Of a DNA stretch of 64,000 nt, positions 50,782 through 59,219 are shown piece after piece. The stretch is from positions 1 through 64,000 of the forward strand of contig VXMD01000067.1 of assembly GCA_009841255.1 (NCBI GenBank). The letters run 5' to 3'. The first letter of the stretch is position 1. Each line of letters begins with the position of its first letter. The position numbers were made by a program, and so were the translations under genes. Under the pieces are notes generated by a model. It did not search any database and was not told where the DNA came from. It saw only the letters and a program-made list of their open reading frames with translations. The DNA comes from Candidatus Poribacteria bacterium. GTDB taxonomy: Bacteria; Poribacteria; WGA-4E; WGA-3G.

Positions 50782-51768
50782 ATGTCAAAACCGAGTAAAG
50801 ATCAGATGTTGTATATGTATCGTAAGATGTTAGAGATCCGTCAATTTGAAGAAGCCGCTGGCACGCTTTATCAGAGTGGTCAACTGCCGGGTTTCTTGCA
50901 TCTTTATATTGGCGAAGAAGCCACAGCGGTAGGAGTCTGTGCTCACTTGCAAGACGATGATTACATCACGAGTACACACCGCGGGCACGGTCATCTTATT
51001 GCGAAGGGTGGCAAACGCGACCGGATGATGGCGGAGTTGTTCGCACGCACGACGGGTTATTGTAAAGGCAAAGGTGGCTCGATGCATATCGCCGATAAAG
51101 AGACGGGTATTCTGGGTGCCAACGGTGTTGTCGGGGCAGGCATTCCGCTCGCCGCGGGTGCTGGACTCTCCGCTAAACTCCGTGGGACACAGCAGGTCGC
51201 AGTGTCCTTCTTTGGTGATGGCGCGACGAACCAAGGCGTGTTCCATGAGACGCTCAACCTTGCTGCCGTATGGGAATTACCTGTCATCTTTGTGTGCGAA
51301 AACAACCGATTCGGCATGGGAACACCGCAACGCGAGCATCAGCGGGTAGAGGATATTGCCGCTGTCCGTGCCCCTGCCTACGATATGCCGGGTATCACCG
51401 TTGATGGGAACGATGTCCTCAAGGTTTACGCTGCAGCGGATGAAGCCGTCACACGCGCACGCGAAGGCGGTGGACCGACGCTCCTCAACTGCGATACTTA
51501 TAGATTCCGCGGACATCACATCGGCGATCCGGGGACCTCCTATCGCGACCGTGAAGAAGTTCAAGAACAGGAACGGCAACGCGATCCGATTCGGAGACTC
51601 GCCGAGGTCCTCATCGAAGACGAGGGTATGAGCCAAGAAGAACTCTCGGCACTTGAGGCGGAACTCGCAACCGAACTTGAGGCAGCACTTGAGTTCGCCA
51701 AGAGTAGCCCGGAGCCACTTCCAGAAGACGCTTTAAACGATCTTTATGCCGGTTCTATTCAACCGTGA
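50782..51768 (+). CDS. pdhA: Thiamine-diphosphate dehydrogenase E1 alpha subunit
   Basis: 328 residues: MSKPSKDQMLYMYRKMLEIR start, FLHLYIGEEATAVG, STHRGHGHLIAKGG and the thiamine diphosphate motif GDGATNQGVFHE...CENN. This is the alpha chain of a pyruvate, acetoin or branched 2-oxoacid dehydrogenase E1. It needs a beta chain and E2/E3, none of which is next to it. The gene seems to end at the following NTase-HEPN gene without a terminator. GAAGGAAAG precedes the ATG. Confidence 0.9.
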   Translation: MSKPSKDQMLYMYRKMLEIRQFEEAAGTLYQSGQLPGFLHLYIGEEATAVGVCAHLQDDDYITSTHRGHGHLIAKGGKRDRMMAELFARTTGYCKGKGGSMHIADKETGILGANGVVGAGIPLAAGAGLSAKLRGTQQVAVSFFGDGATNQGVFHETLNLAAVWELPVIFVCENNRFGMGTPQREHQRVEDIAAVRAPAYDMPGITVDGNDVLKVYAAADEAVTRAREGGGPTLLNCDTYRFRGHHIGDPGTSYRDREEVQEQERQRDPIRRLAEVLIEDEGMSQEELSALEAELATELEAALEFAKSSPEPLPEDALNDLYAGSIQP

Positions 51769-51851
51769 TTGTAATTGGGTTCACATCTGATAGCGGGCGA
51801 GGTTCCACCTTGCCCGGTCCCAAACGAACAGATGTTATGGAGGTTTTAAAT

Positions 51852-52796
51852 ATGCATAGCACAATTCCGACAAGAGAAATATCTCCATCAGAACTCGCGG
51901 AATGCAGAGAAAACCTCAAACGGCAGTGGGAAAACCGTCGGATTGACAAAGAACTGCTTCAACGGGCGTGGGAGGCTGCCCATAGCGTCGCCACCGTCCT
52001 CTATCAAGACTTTGGGGCAACGAAGGTTGCTATTTTTGGTTCTCTCGCTGAATACGGATGGTTCAGAAAAGAATCAGATATTGATATCGCGGTCTGGGGA
52101 CTCACAGATGCCCAGTGTCGAGATGCCCGATGCGGAATTGCGGACTCATGCCCTGAGTTCAAGATTGACCTGATTAATTTTGAGGAATCCACAGGACTTT
52201 TCCGAGAACGGGTGCAAAGTCAGGCGATCGTCCTTAAAAAGGGTGCCAAAGGAATTGATAGTCAGCTTTCGCATGAATATCTTCATACACCAACTATGCC
52301 TGCCCGAAATGGATCAATTTATGAAATGAATCGTAGTAAACTCATTCAACACATCGCCGATGAACGCGTGAAAATAGAACGAGTGATTGGAAGCATTACA
52401 GAACTATTGGAAGAGATTGAAGTGGCTGTTCCTCGCCACAGAAAATTCTTTGAAGAGTTAACAGCTAAAAAACTCGTTGAAGTTTATAATGGCATTGAAC
52501 GAATTTTCGGGCGGATTGCCCGCGAAGTAGATATGCACATACCGAGCGGGAGTCGGTGGCATAACGATCTACTTGAACAAATGGCTGAACTTCGCCCAGA
52601 ACGCCCTCCCGTGATTTCGCAGCAGACTTTACTGAAACTAAAGGATCTCTTAGACTTTCGACACAAAATTAATAACATTTATAGCGACGAATTGATTTAT
52701 AAAAAAGCCGAGGAACATGCAAATCCGATTTCGGAACTTTTTGCAACCGTTTCTAAAGAATTAGATACATTCGCCGCTTTTTTGTCCGAAATCTAA
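51852..52796 (+). CDS. Nucleotidyltransferase-HEPN (HepT-like) fusion protein, intact copy
   Basis: ATG 51852 has GGAGG eight bases before it and gives 314 residues. N-terminal part (about 45-135) is a minimal nucleotidyltransferase: VAIFGSLAEYGWFRKESDID has the GS and DxD metal-binding residues. C-terminal part (about 165-314) is a helical HepT-like domain (IERVIGSITELLEEIE, YNGIERIFGRIAREVDMHI, LLDFRHKINNIY). Separate MntA/HepT proteins form a toxin-antitoxin pair in which MntA AMPylates the HepT RNase; here both are in one chain. In the RX4-6H site the His position appears to be Asn (RHKINN). A close relative is at 57727. It lies between the E1-alpha gene and a transporter. Confidence 0.75.
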   Translation: MHSTIPTREISPSELAECRENLKRQWENRRIDKELLQRAWEAAHSVATVLYQDFGATKVAIFGSLAEYGWFRKESDIDIAVWGLTDAQCRDARCGIADSCPEFKIDLINFEESTGLFRERVQSQAIVLKKGAKGIDSQLSHEYLHTPTMPARNGSIYEMNRSKLIQHIADERVKIERVIGSITELLEEIEVAVPRHRKFFEELTAKKLVEVYNGIERIFGRIAREVDMHIPSGSRWHNDLLEQMAELRPERPPVISQQTLLKLKDLLDFRHKINNIYSDELIYKKAEEHANPISELFATVSKELDTFAAFLSEI

Positions 52797-52803
52797 GGCA
52801 CTC

Positions 52804-54735
52804 ATGAAAGAAGATGAACGCCCGAAATCGCACGGTGTTACATGGAAGTCTATTGCCATTACGCTTGTGCTGATTCCGTTTAATTTCTATTGGATCATTG
52901 CGGGTGAAGTCGGGCTTGTCGGTTATGCGCTGAATACGTATGCCGTGCCGTTTTACAACGTTGTTTTCGTGGTGTTCGCTTTCACGCTTCTCAATCTCTC
53001 GGTTCGTCGCCGCTTATTCACCGATGCGGAACTCCTCACGATATATATCCTGCTTAGCACGGCGTGCGCTTTCCCCTCTATCACGCTGATGACGATCCTC
53101 GTCACAACAGTTGGACACGCCTTCTATTTCGCAACCCCCGAAAATGAATGGAAACAACTCTTCTATGACTACCTTCCGAGATGGCTTCTTGTCGATAATC
53201 CCAAAGCACTGGTGGGGTATTATACAGGAGAATCAAGTCTCTCTATCGTAGACATAATTGGTATATGGATGGTGCCAACCCTATCTTGGGCAGCGTTCAT
53301 GACAGTCTTGGTGCTTGTGATGTTGTGTATTAACGTCATCTTGCGGAAGCAGTGGGTGGAACGCGAACGGCTCGCCTATCCGATCACGCAGATTGCGTTT
53401 CATGTTACCCACAACACGAAATCGCTGTTCTCGCACCGCATCACATGGCTTGGATTCGGAATTGCGGCGTCTATCGCGATCCTCAACGGCTTGAGTTTCC
53501 TGTATCCGACGCTGCCTACCTTACCGATTAAACGGATCGGTGGCTGGCGCGGGTTTGGACACCTGTTCACAGAAAAGCCGTGGAACGCTATCGGTGGTAT
53601 CAGTATGTCCTATTATCCCTTCGTCATCGGACTTGGGTTGTTGATGCCGCTCGATCTATCCTTCTCCAGTTGGTTCTTCTTTATTTTTTACAAGGCACAG
53701 TTAGTCTTAGCAAGTGCCGTTGGCGTGTCCAGTCTACCGGGGTTTCCCTATATTGATAGGCAATGCTTCGGTGCTGCGATCGGGATTTTCATTTCTGTCG
53801 TAGTGCTGAACCTACGCCATCTTCGGGGTGTGCTTCGCATCGCACGTCACCGCACAGGTGAAGATGCTGACGAACCAATTTCCTATAGGTTAGCACTCTG
53901 GGGTATCGTTGTTGGACTCGTAATACTCTTTATTTTTTCTAAGCGAATTGGTATGTCGCTCTGGCTAATTCCGCTGTTTTTTGCTATCTATTTTATCATC
54001 GTCTTAGTACTCACGCGGATGCGGGCAGAGCAGGGGTTTCCTGTGCATGCGATGGAGAATATGCCGAACCATCATATCCTCGTTGACGGGTTCGGCACAC
54101 GGATACTCGGCACAAATAACCTCGTCGCGCTGACGCTCTACCGTTGGTTCAATCGGAGTTACACGAGCCATCCTATGCCGCACCAGTTAGAAGGTTTCAA
54201 ACTCTCGGAACGTTCCGGAATTGCACCGAGGCGGTTGTTCTTGGCACTGTTAGGGGTTTCAGGGTTCGCTGCCGTGATGGTGTTCGGCGTTATTCTCTAT
54301 ATTTTTTATACCTATGGTGCTTTGAATATGGGTGGCGGCAGCGGTTGGGCAACGGGTTTCGGCGGACGCGTCTTCAACGGACTCCAGCGGTGGATCTATT
54401 ACCCCACCGAACCGAATCTCTATGCGACTGGCGGTATCGCGTTTGGTTTACTCTTTTCGACGCTCTTGATGTTCATGCGGGCGCGTTTCTTCTGGTGGCC
54501 CTTCCATCCGATCGGATTCGTTGTCTCCAGCGATTGGGGTATGCGGTATTTGTGGAGTTGTATGCTGGTGAGCTCACTTATCAAGTGGAGCGTCTTGAAG
54601 ATTGGCGGACCACGGGCATCACAGCAGTTAGTGATGTTTGCGATTGGGTTGATGTTAGGTGATTTCACTGTCGGTGGTATCTGGAGTCTTGTGAGCGTTG
54701 TGACGCAGCAACCGATGTATAATTTCTGGCCCTAA
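52804..54735 (+). CDS. DUF6785-type polytopic membrane protein (possible transporter)
   Basis: 643 residues with about 14-16 membrane helices over the whole length. Begins MKEDERPKSHGVTWKSIAIT; resembles the OPT-like DUF6785/DUF6784 proteins I recall from Poribacteria and planctomycetes, and a conserved piece is QGFPVHAMENMPNHHILVDG. Substrate unknown. It starts 7 bases after the NTase-HEPN gene, so it is probably cotranscribed. No ATPase or binding-protein gene is nearby. Confidence 0.75.
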   Translation: MKEDERPKSHGVTWKSIAITLVLIPFNFYWIIAGEVGLVGYALNTYAVPFYNVVFVVFAFTLLNLSVRRRLFTDAELLTIYILLSTACAFPSITLMTILVTTVGHAFYFATPENEWKQLFYDYLPRWLLVDNPKALVGYYTGESSLSIVDIIGIWMVPTLSWAAFMTVLVLVMLCINVILRKQWVERERLAYPITQIAFHVTHNTKSLFSHRITWLGFGIAASIAILNGLSFLYPTLPTLPIKRIGGWRGFGHLFTEKPWNAIGGISMSYYPFVIGLGLLMPLDLSFSSWFFFIFYKAQLVLASAVGVSSLPGFPYIDRQCFGAAIGIFISVVVLNLRHLRGVLRIARHRTGEDADEPISYRLALWGIVVGLVILFIFSKRIGMSLWLIPLFFAIYFIIVLVLTRMRAEQGFPVHAMENMPNHHILVDGFGTRILGTNNLVALTLYRWFNRSYTSHPMPHQLEGFKLSERSGIAPRRLFLALLGVSGFAAVMVFGVILYIFYTYGALNMGGGSGWATGFGGRVFNGLQRWIYYPTEPNLYATGGIAFGLLFSTLLMFMRARFFWWPFHPIGFVVSSDWGMRYLWSCMLVSSLIKWSVLKIGGPRASQQLVMFAIGLMLGDFTVGGIWSLVSVVTQQPMYNFWP

Positions 54736-54782
54736 GGCAAAACACAATCTTCGCGTACTCGTCTAATTTCAGGTGCTTTAAT

Positions 54783-54811
54783 TTGAGAAATCGTTAGAGG
54801 TATGCTACAAT
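54783..54811 (+). promoter_or_regulatory. Promoter of the small gene pair
   Basis: TTGAGA (54783-54788) and TACAAT (54806-54811) are 17 bases apart with an extended TGC. Confidence 0.6.
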
Positions 54812-54839
54812 TTAATATCGATTGGGAAGATACGCTGAA

Positions 54840-55076
54840 ATGGATTTTGAAATTGTTGGGGAAATCACGCAAATTGAAACAATTAGTCGCGGCAGTGGTA
54901 TCCGAAACCATGCGCGGTTAGAACGTCAGTATGGTCGAGGTAGATGGCGTAAGCTAAAGGGAGTAGCATACGTCCAGTTAGTTGACGGTTCAGTCCGTCT
55001 CGCTGAAGTTCATTGGTATCAAGCTGACAACATCGGCAAGAAAGAATTTAAGATTAAACTCCCATTTCTTGATTAA
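54840..55076 (+). CDS. Small conserved protein of a two-gene unit, unknown function
   Basis: 78 residues from ATG 54840 (MDFEIVGEITQIETISRGSG). An upstream TTG at 54822 is too close to the predicted transcription start. The protein is beta-rich and basic, with IRNHARLERQYGRGRWRKLK and VHWYQADNIGKKEFKIK. I recall similar proteins in cyanobacteria and other bacteria, without a function. A second small gene follows after 2 bases, so the two are a unit; a toxin-antitoxin-like or regulatory role is possible but not shown. Confidence 0.7.
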   Translation: MDFEIVGEITQIETISRGSGIRNHARLERQYGRGRWRKLKGVAYVQLVDGSVRLAEVHWYQADNIGKKEFKIKLPFLD

Positions 55077-55078
55077 AG

Positions 55079-55321
55079 ATGAACAAAAAAGAGAATCAAC
55101 TTCCGCAATTTGGTCTGTGCCTTAATAACGAAGGATATGCCGCTTCTCTTGAAGTAGGGAAAGTGTATCGCGTCATCCGTGATGATGAAGCAGCGGTTCA
55201 CGGCTATATCCGCGTTATAGATGAAAGTGGTGAAGATTACGCCTATACAACCGACCGTTTTCACTTAATTCAACTGCCTATTGCTGTTGAAAAGGCATTG
55301 TTATCTGCCTCACGAGCATAG
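55079..55321 (+). CDS. Small conserved protein, partner of the preceding gene
   Basis: 80 residues starting MNKKENQLPQFGLCLNNEGY and including ASLEVGKVYRVIRDDEAAVHG and ESGEDYAYTTDRFHLIQLP. It looks like a short beta-barrel (SH3-like) fold; similar proteins are widespread and often encoded next to small unknown genes. It starts 2 bases after the previous stop, so translation is likely coupled. Function unknown. Confidence 0.7.
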   Translation: MNKKENQLPQFGLCLNNEGYAASLEVGKVYRVIRDDEAAVHGYIRVIDESGEDYAYTTDRFHLIQLPIAVEKALLSASRA

Positions 55322-55342
55322 AATCCCAAAAAACTCTAATAA

Positions 55343-55789
55343 CTAAAAGGGGAATACGATCAAGCAACTTCTATTATCGAATCAATTTCCCAAAAAAGGC
55401 TGGAGTATGTTGATTACTATATACTTCATACATGGTCACTAGCCTTGTTAAAGTCTAACCGAATCCCGGAAACCCAGGCAATCCTAGATATTACGAAAAA
55501 ATCCCGACAAAATAAGGAGCCTTGGTTAACGCATTTTTTGAAAGGTTGTGCTTATCTTGAGGCAGATGAGATCGAACTCGCCCAAGGACAGTTTAAACTT
55601 TCGCATCAAGCAGCAAAACAAGTTGGGAGAAAAACTGTTGATTCTCTTCTTATAGCAAAGGCATTCGTGGAATATAAATCCAACAATGTACAAGAAGCAC
55701 TGCAACTCTTGGAAGAAGCACGAAAACTTAATCCAAAAAGAGTTTCAATAAGTGAACGCATTCGGAAGTGGCAGCAAAGCGAGGTATAA
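55343..55789 (+). pseudogene. TPR-like fragment, probably truncated at the 5' end
   Basis: The frame is open from 55343 after a stop at 55340-55342 and has no ATG before the middle. It encodes TPR-type helices (LKGEYDQATSIIESISQKR, then HTWSLALLKSNR, AYLEADEIELAQGQF, ALQLLEEARKLNP). A TTG at 55445 could start a 114-residue product but would cut a repeat. I read it as the C-terminal part of a lost longer gene, though a short real gene remains possible. Confidence 0.5.
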
Positions 55790-55931
55790 ATCCACTTGGG
55801 AATCCCTTTCTGTGGGAAAAAGAAATAATAATGTTATAGTGAATTTTACAGAAGAACCGAAAACAGATCAGACATAAAGTTTCCCTAAATCAACTTTCAA
55901 TTTCACCTAAACAAGCATAAGGGAAAAAATA

Positions 55932-56552
55932 ATGATTAATCGACTATTCCCAGAAAATCCAAACGAAGTAGAAGAAATTCCGATCCAAGATGGAAAACTA
56001 TGTCTTTACCCTCATCTTTTCCCTCCAGAAGAGAGTGAGAGGTTCCTTACTCAACTAAAAGATAATGTCAATTGGCAGCAGGAGGAAATTAAATTATATG
56101 GCAGAACAATCCCTTTACCTCGCTTAACTGCGTGGTTTGGTGATGAAGGAAAAACTTATATGTATTCAGGCATAACTGTTGAACCTGAATCGTGGACACC
56201 AACCTTATTAAAAATCAAAAGCAGAATCGAGGAGGTTTCAGATGCCAGATTCAACAGCGTTTTACTCAACTATTACCGAAACGAACGCGATAGTGTCTCT
56301 TGGCACAGCGATGACGAACCGGAGTTGGGCAAAGATCCTATTATCGGTTCAGTTAGTTTCGGCGCAGCCAGGACATTTCAACTAAAACACAAAACAAATA
56401 AATCCCTAACATTCAGCAGAGATTTACCAGATGGTAGTTACCTCGAAATGGCTGGAAGTACCCAGCACTATTGGTTACACCAGATACCAAAACGGACTCG
56501 GAAAATAGGTCCGAGAATAAATTTAACTTTTAGAGTCATCCAAAGGACGTGA
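55932..56552 (+). CDS. alkB: AlkB-like 2-oxoglutarate/Fe(II) DNA/RNA dealkylase
   Basis: 206 residues. MINRLFPENPNEVEEIPIQD start, PRLTAWFGDEGKTYMYSG, substrate loop LLNYYRNERDSVSWHSDDE with HxD ligands, the distal His in WLHQIPK and 2-oxoglutarate Arg in RINLTFR. This matches ALKBH2/3-like bacterial AlkB proteins that remove methyl groups from damaged bases by oxidation. AT-rich codon use compared with metabolic genes suggests transfer. A methyltransferase-like gene follows within 2 bases; it could make or answer methyl marks. Confidence 0.9.
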   Translation: MINRLFPENPNEVEEIPIQDGKLCLYPHLFPPEESERFLTQLKDNVNWQQEEIKLYGRTIPLPRLTAWFGDEGKTYMYSGITVEPESWTPTLLKIKSRIEEVSDARFNSVLLNYYRNERDSVSWHSDDEPELGKDPIIGSVSFGAARTFQLKHKTNKSLTFSRDLPDGSYLEMAGSTQHYWLHQIPKRTRKIGPRINLTFRVIQRT

Positions 56553-56554
56553 CA

Positions 56555-57547
56555 ATGTCTCAAAATGATTCTCTTCGTGCCGAAGTCTTTCCTGTAATCT
56601 ATTCAGGATATCCTACGCTTCTTAATGCCATCTATTCAGCAAATAATGTACGAACTAGTGAGCAAGAACGCGACTTCCTTAAAGGGCTACAAGAACCTGC
56701 CGCAAAATTGTTAGGTGCATATCAAGAACAGGACCTTTCCGTAGACTACTTAAGAACTGATTATCAAAGTATTTACCTACTACGTTATTTTTTTCAAAAT
56801 TCGCTGATTATTCCTTCTATCCTCTATTATCATCTTAAGGATTGGTGCTACTTTGAAGATGAATTACTAACTGCCTCTTTTTTTGGTTGCGGTCCGGGAT
56901 CAGAAATCTATGGGCTCATGCACTATTTAAATAAAACCTATCCTAATATCGTTAGGATTTCAGCAGCTATGTTGGACAGAACCTCTACGGCTTGGCAACA
57001 GTATCTGTGTTCTTATCCAAGTGTTGCATTCACTGGTTGGAGGTATAGTAGACAGATTGTCTTTAATCACTTCCTAAACACAGGACAGAATCCTAATTTG
57101 TATGCGATTGCTGATTTTAAGTCGAATTTTGATGAAGATATTAGAGATCTTTTGTGTCCTGCCTCGAGCACATGGGTGACAAAGTCAGATTTAATATGCT
57201 TTCAATTTTGCTTAAATGAAGTGCCTGAATCAAGGTATCAACAGCTTATCACTAATCTGAAATACATAGTTAACATTATGAAGCATGGAGCATTAATGCT
57301 AATTGTCGAACCTCCATATAAACGAGTTAAGAAACTACTTGAAAATCTCCAATATGAGCTAGGTAAAGAATTCAACAATAATATAGAAATTCGGCAGAAA
57401 CCCGATAACGATAGTTCATATGTTGAAATGGATCTAAACCTCAGTTATGTTCCTCCAGAGCTGCAGGCTCATTTATTTTTAAAAGAGCGTAAAGCCTTAC
57501 TTGCAACAAGTATAAAATATCGCTGGCTAGCTGTATCTAAAGGATAG
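56555..57547 (+). CDS. Putative SAM-dependent methyltransferase, unknown target
   Basis: About 330 residues. ATG 56555 has AAAGGA seven bases before it; a GTG at 56549 overlapping the alkB stop is the alternative. SAM-binding-like loop FFGCGPGSEIYGLMHYL, Asp/acidic region AMLDRTSTAW, then LICFQFCLNEVP and MLIVEPPYKRVKKLL, in the order of class I methyltransferases. No target-recognition domain is evident. It is directly after alkB in one operon and ends in a terminator. Confidence 0.65.
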   Translation: MSQNDSLRAEVFPVIYSGYPTLLNAIYSANNVRTSEQERDFLKGLQEPAAKLLGAYQEQDLSVDYLRTDYQSIYLLRYFFQNSLIIPSILYYHLKDWCYFEDELLTASFFGCGPGSEIYGLMHYLNKTYPNIVRISAAMLDRTSTAWQQYLCSYPSVAFTGWRYSRQIVFNHFLNTGQNPNLYAIADFKSNFDEDIRDLLCPASSTWVTKSDLICFQFCLNEVPESRYQQLITNLKYIVNIMKHGALMLIVEPPYKRVKKLLENLQYELGKEFNNNIEIRQKPDNDSSYVEMDLNLSYVPPELQAHLFLKERKALLATSIKYRWLAVSKG

Positions 57548-57637
57548 TCGATCTTTACGCTAGTATTGCATCAAGATTGAATTTTAGAGTAGGTTCGTAG
57601 AGATAAGCAACCAATCAGGGCGAACTGCTAGACAATT

Positions 57638-57675
57638 GAGACGGGAAATCGAAAAGATTATTCCGTCTCTTTTTT
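57638..57675 (+). terminator. Terminator after the methyltransferase-like gene
   Basis: GAGACGG (57638-57644) and CCGTCTC (57663-57669) form a stem followed by six Ts. Confidence 0.7.
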
Positions 57676-57676
57676 G

Positions 57677-57705
57677 TTGCACGCCAAACCGTTTCGTGCT
57701 ATCCT
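57677..57705 (+). promoter_or_regulatory. Promoter of the second NTase-HEPN gene
   Basis: TTGCAC (57677-57682) and TATCCT (57700-57705) are 17 bases apart with an extended TGC. AAGGAG (57713-57718) follows. Confidence 0.6.
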
Positions 57706-57726
57706 ATTCTCTAAGGAGATAGTGGT

Positions 57727-58610
57727 ATGCATCAACCGACAGCCCCCATCGCACAGCAAAAGATTTATCGCCTGAGGAGTTAGCAGAACACCGCCAACGG
57801 CTCGATCAGCACCTCCAAAACAGAAAGGTGGATGAAGCTCTACTGCAGCGCGCGTGGCAGACCGCGCATCGGGTAGCAGCCATGCTCTATAAAGACTTCG
57901 GTGCAACACAAGTCGCCGTATTCGGTTCACTTACTAAACGGGAGTCTTTCTCAAAATGGTCAGATATTGATATTGCGGTTTGGGGCATTCCCTCTAATAA
58001 GTACTTCCGTGCAGTATGGGAAGCTGAGGATATCAGTCGATTGTTCAAGTTGGATATGGTTGATTTTGGAAGGTGTAAAAGGTTGTTTCAAGAGAGAATT
58101 GAGAGTCAGTCTGTTAGAATTGGAAAAGGCGAAACCTATCCTGTGGATCGGAGCCAACTGATACAAGACATCTCCGATGAATGCGCGAAAATAGAAAGAT
58201 CTATTAGCGGAATCAAGAAGGCATTACAACGAATCGAAACCGCCCCGGTGGAATACAGGATAACTATAGAAGTTACAATTGCCAAACATGTCTCCGATTG
58301 CTATATGGGCGTGGAGAACATTTTTAGACAAATTGCCCTTGCAGTTGACCTATGTCTGCCCGATGGCAGTAGAGCGCATAAGGAATTACTGGCACAAATG
58401 GCAGAATCGCACGCTAAACGGTCACCCGTGATTTCTAAAACAACTTTGGGGCACCTTCAGGAGTTTTTGGAGTTTCGATACCTTTTCATTCGTTTCGATA
58501 CGGATGAGTTGGATTATAGAAAAACAGAACGAAAGGCAAAGCAGGTTAGCACAGTATTTGATAGCATCTTCAAAGAACTTGATGCCTTCATAACTTACTT
58601 AGAAAAATAG
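57727..58610 (+). pseudogene. Nucleotidyltransferase-HEPN fusion, second copy with N-terminal frameshift
   Basis: ATG 57727 with AAGGAG eight bases before it begins MHQPTAPIAQQ, matching the intact copy's MHSTIPTREIS region, but that frame stops near 57781. One base off, the frame continues as DLSPEELAEHRQRLDQHLQN and then the body to 58610. The shift lies near the AAAA run at 57758-57761. A GTG at 57828 could still give 260 residues (MDEALLQRAW) with the whole nucleotidyltransferase (VAVFGSLTKRESFSKWSDID) and HepT-like parts (FLEFRYLFIRFDTDEL). The RX4-6H His is absent here too (Arg in its place). Programmed frameshifting or a recent mutation are both possible. Confidence 0.7.
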
Positions 58611-58667
58611 GAAAATGACTGAACAGATCCAAGAAAAAAATAAACCTAAAATTCCGGGAGAATCAAT

Positions 58668-59219
58668 ATGCCATATTCGGATTATACCCCTGAAACCATC
58701 GTTGCCCGCGGAGATGCCATATATCAGCAACGGAAGAGTGAAGTTGAGCCGCAGCATAACGGAAAATTTTGGGTGGTTGATATTGACACGGGTGACTATG
58801 AAATCGATGATAAGGATTTTGTTGCCGCATCGCGGCTGCGTGTGAAGCACCCCAATCCCGTGATTTACTGCACGCGAATCGGGTGTCGCACCTCGAATCC
58901 ACTTGGTTTTAGGCTTTCGGTCCTCACAGACTATCCCTCCGGAAGCGTTACGGAGCGCGGCGAGGCAGTATACCAAAAACTCCAGAGCAAAGTTGAGCCG
59001 GACCACAACGGAAAATTCTTAGCGATTGACATCCAGACAGAGGACTATGAAATTGATACTCAGGGGACGGTGGCTATTAACCGCCTTTTCTCAAAACATC
59101 CTGATGCTGTGATTTATTTGGTACGGATCGGGCACCGGGCCGCGTATCGAATGGGTTTTAGGGATACGTATAGTGCTCAGGTAAACAAAGTTAAAGCAAA
59201 GGCTAAACCACTACGATGA
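58668..59219 (+). CDS. Protein with two tandem copies of a small domain; partner of an aspartic protease
   Basis: 183 residues with GGGAG before the ATG. Two units of about 75 residues repeat: about 10-75 (VEPQHNGKFWVVDIDTGDYE, HPNPVIYCTRIG) and about 93-165 (VEPDHNGKFLAIDIQTEDYE, HPDAVIYLVRIG). Single-copy relatives of about 80 residues, which I recall from cyanobacteria, are often encoded with clan AA aspartic proteases, as here: the stop overlaps the protease start (ATGA). It looks like the antitoxin-like or substrate part of a two-gene module. The basic tail KAKAKPLR is unusual. Confidence 0.7.
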   Translation: MPYSDYTPETIVARGDAIYQQRKSEVEPQHNGKFWVVDIDTGDYEIDDKDFVAASRLRVKHPNPVIYCTRIGCRTSNPLGFRLSVLTDYPSGSVTERGEAVYQKLQSKVEPDHNGKFLAIDIQTEDYEIDTQGTVAINRLFSKHPDAVIYLVRIGHRAAYRMGFRDTYSAQVNKVKAKAKPLR

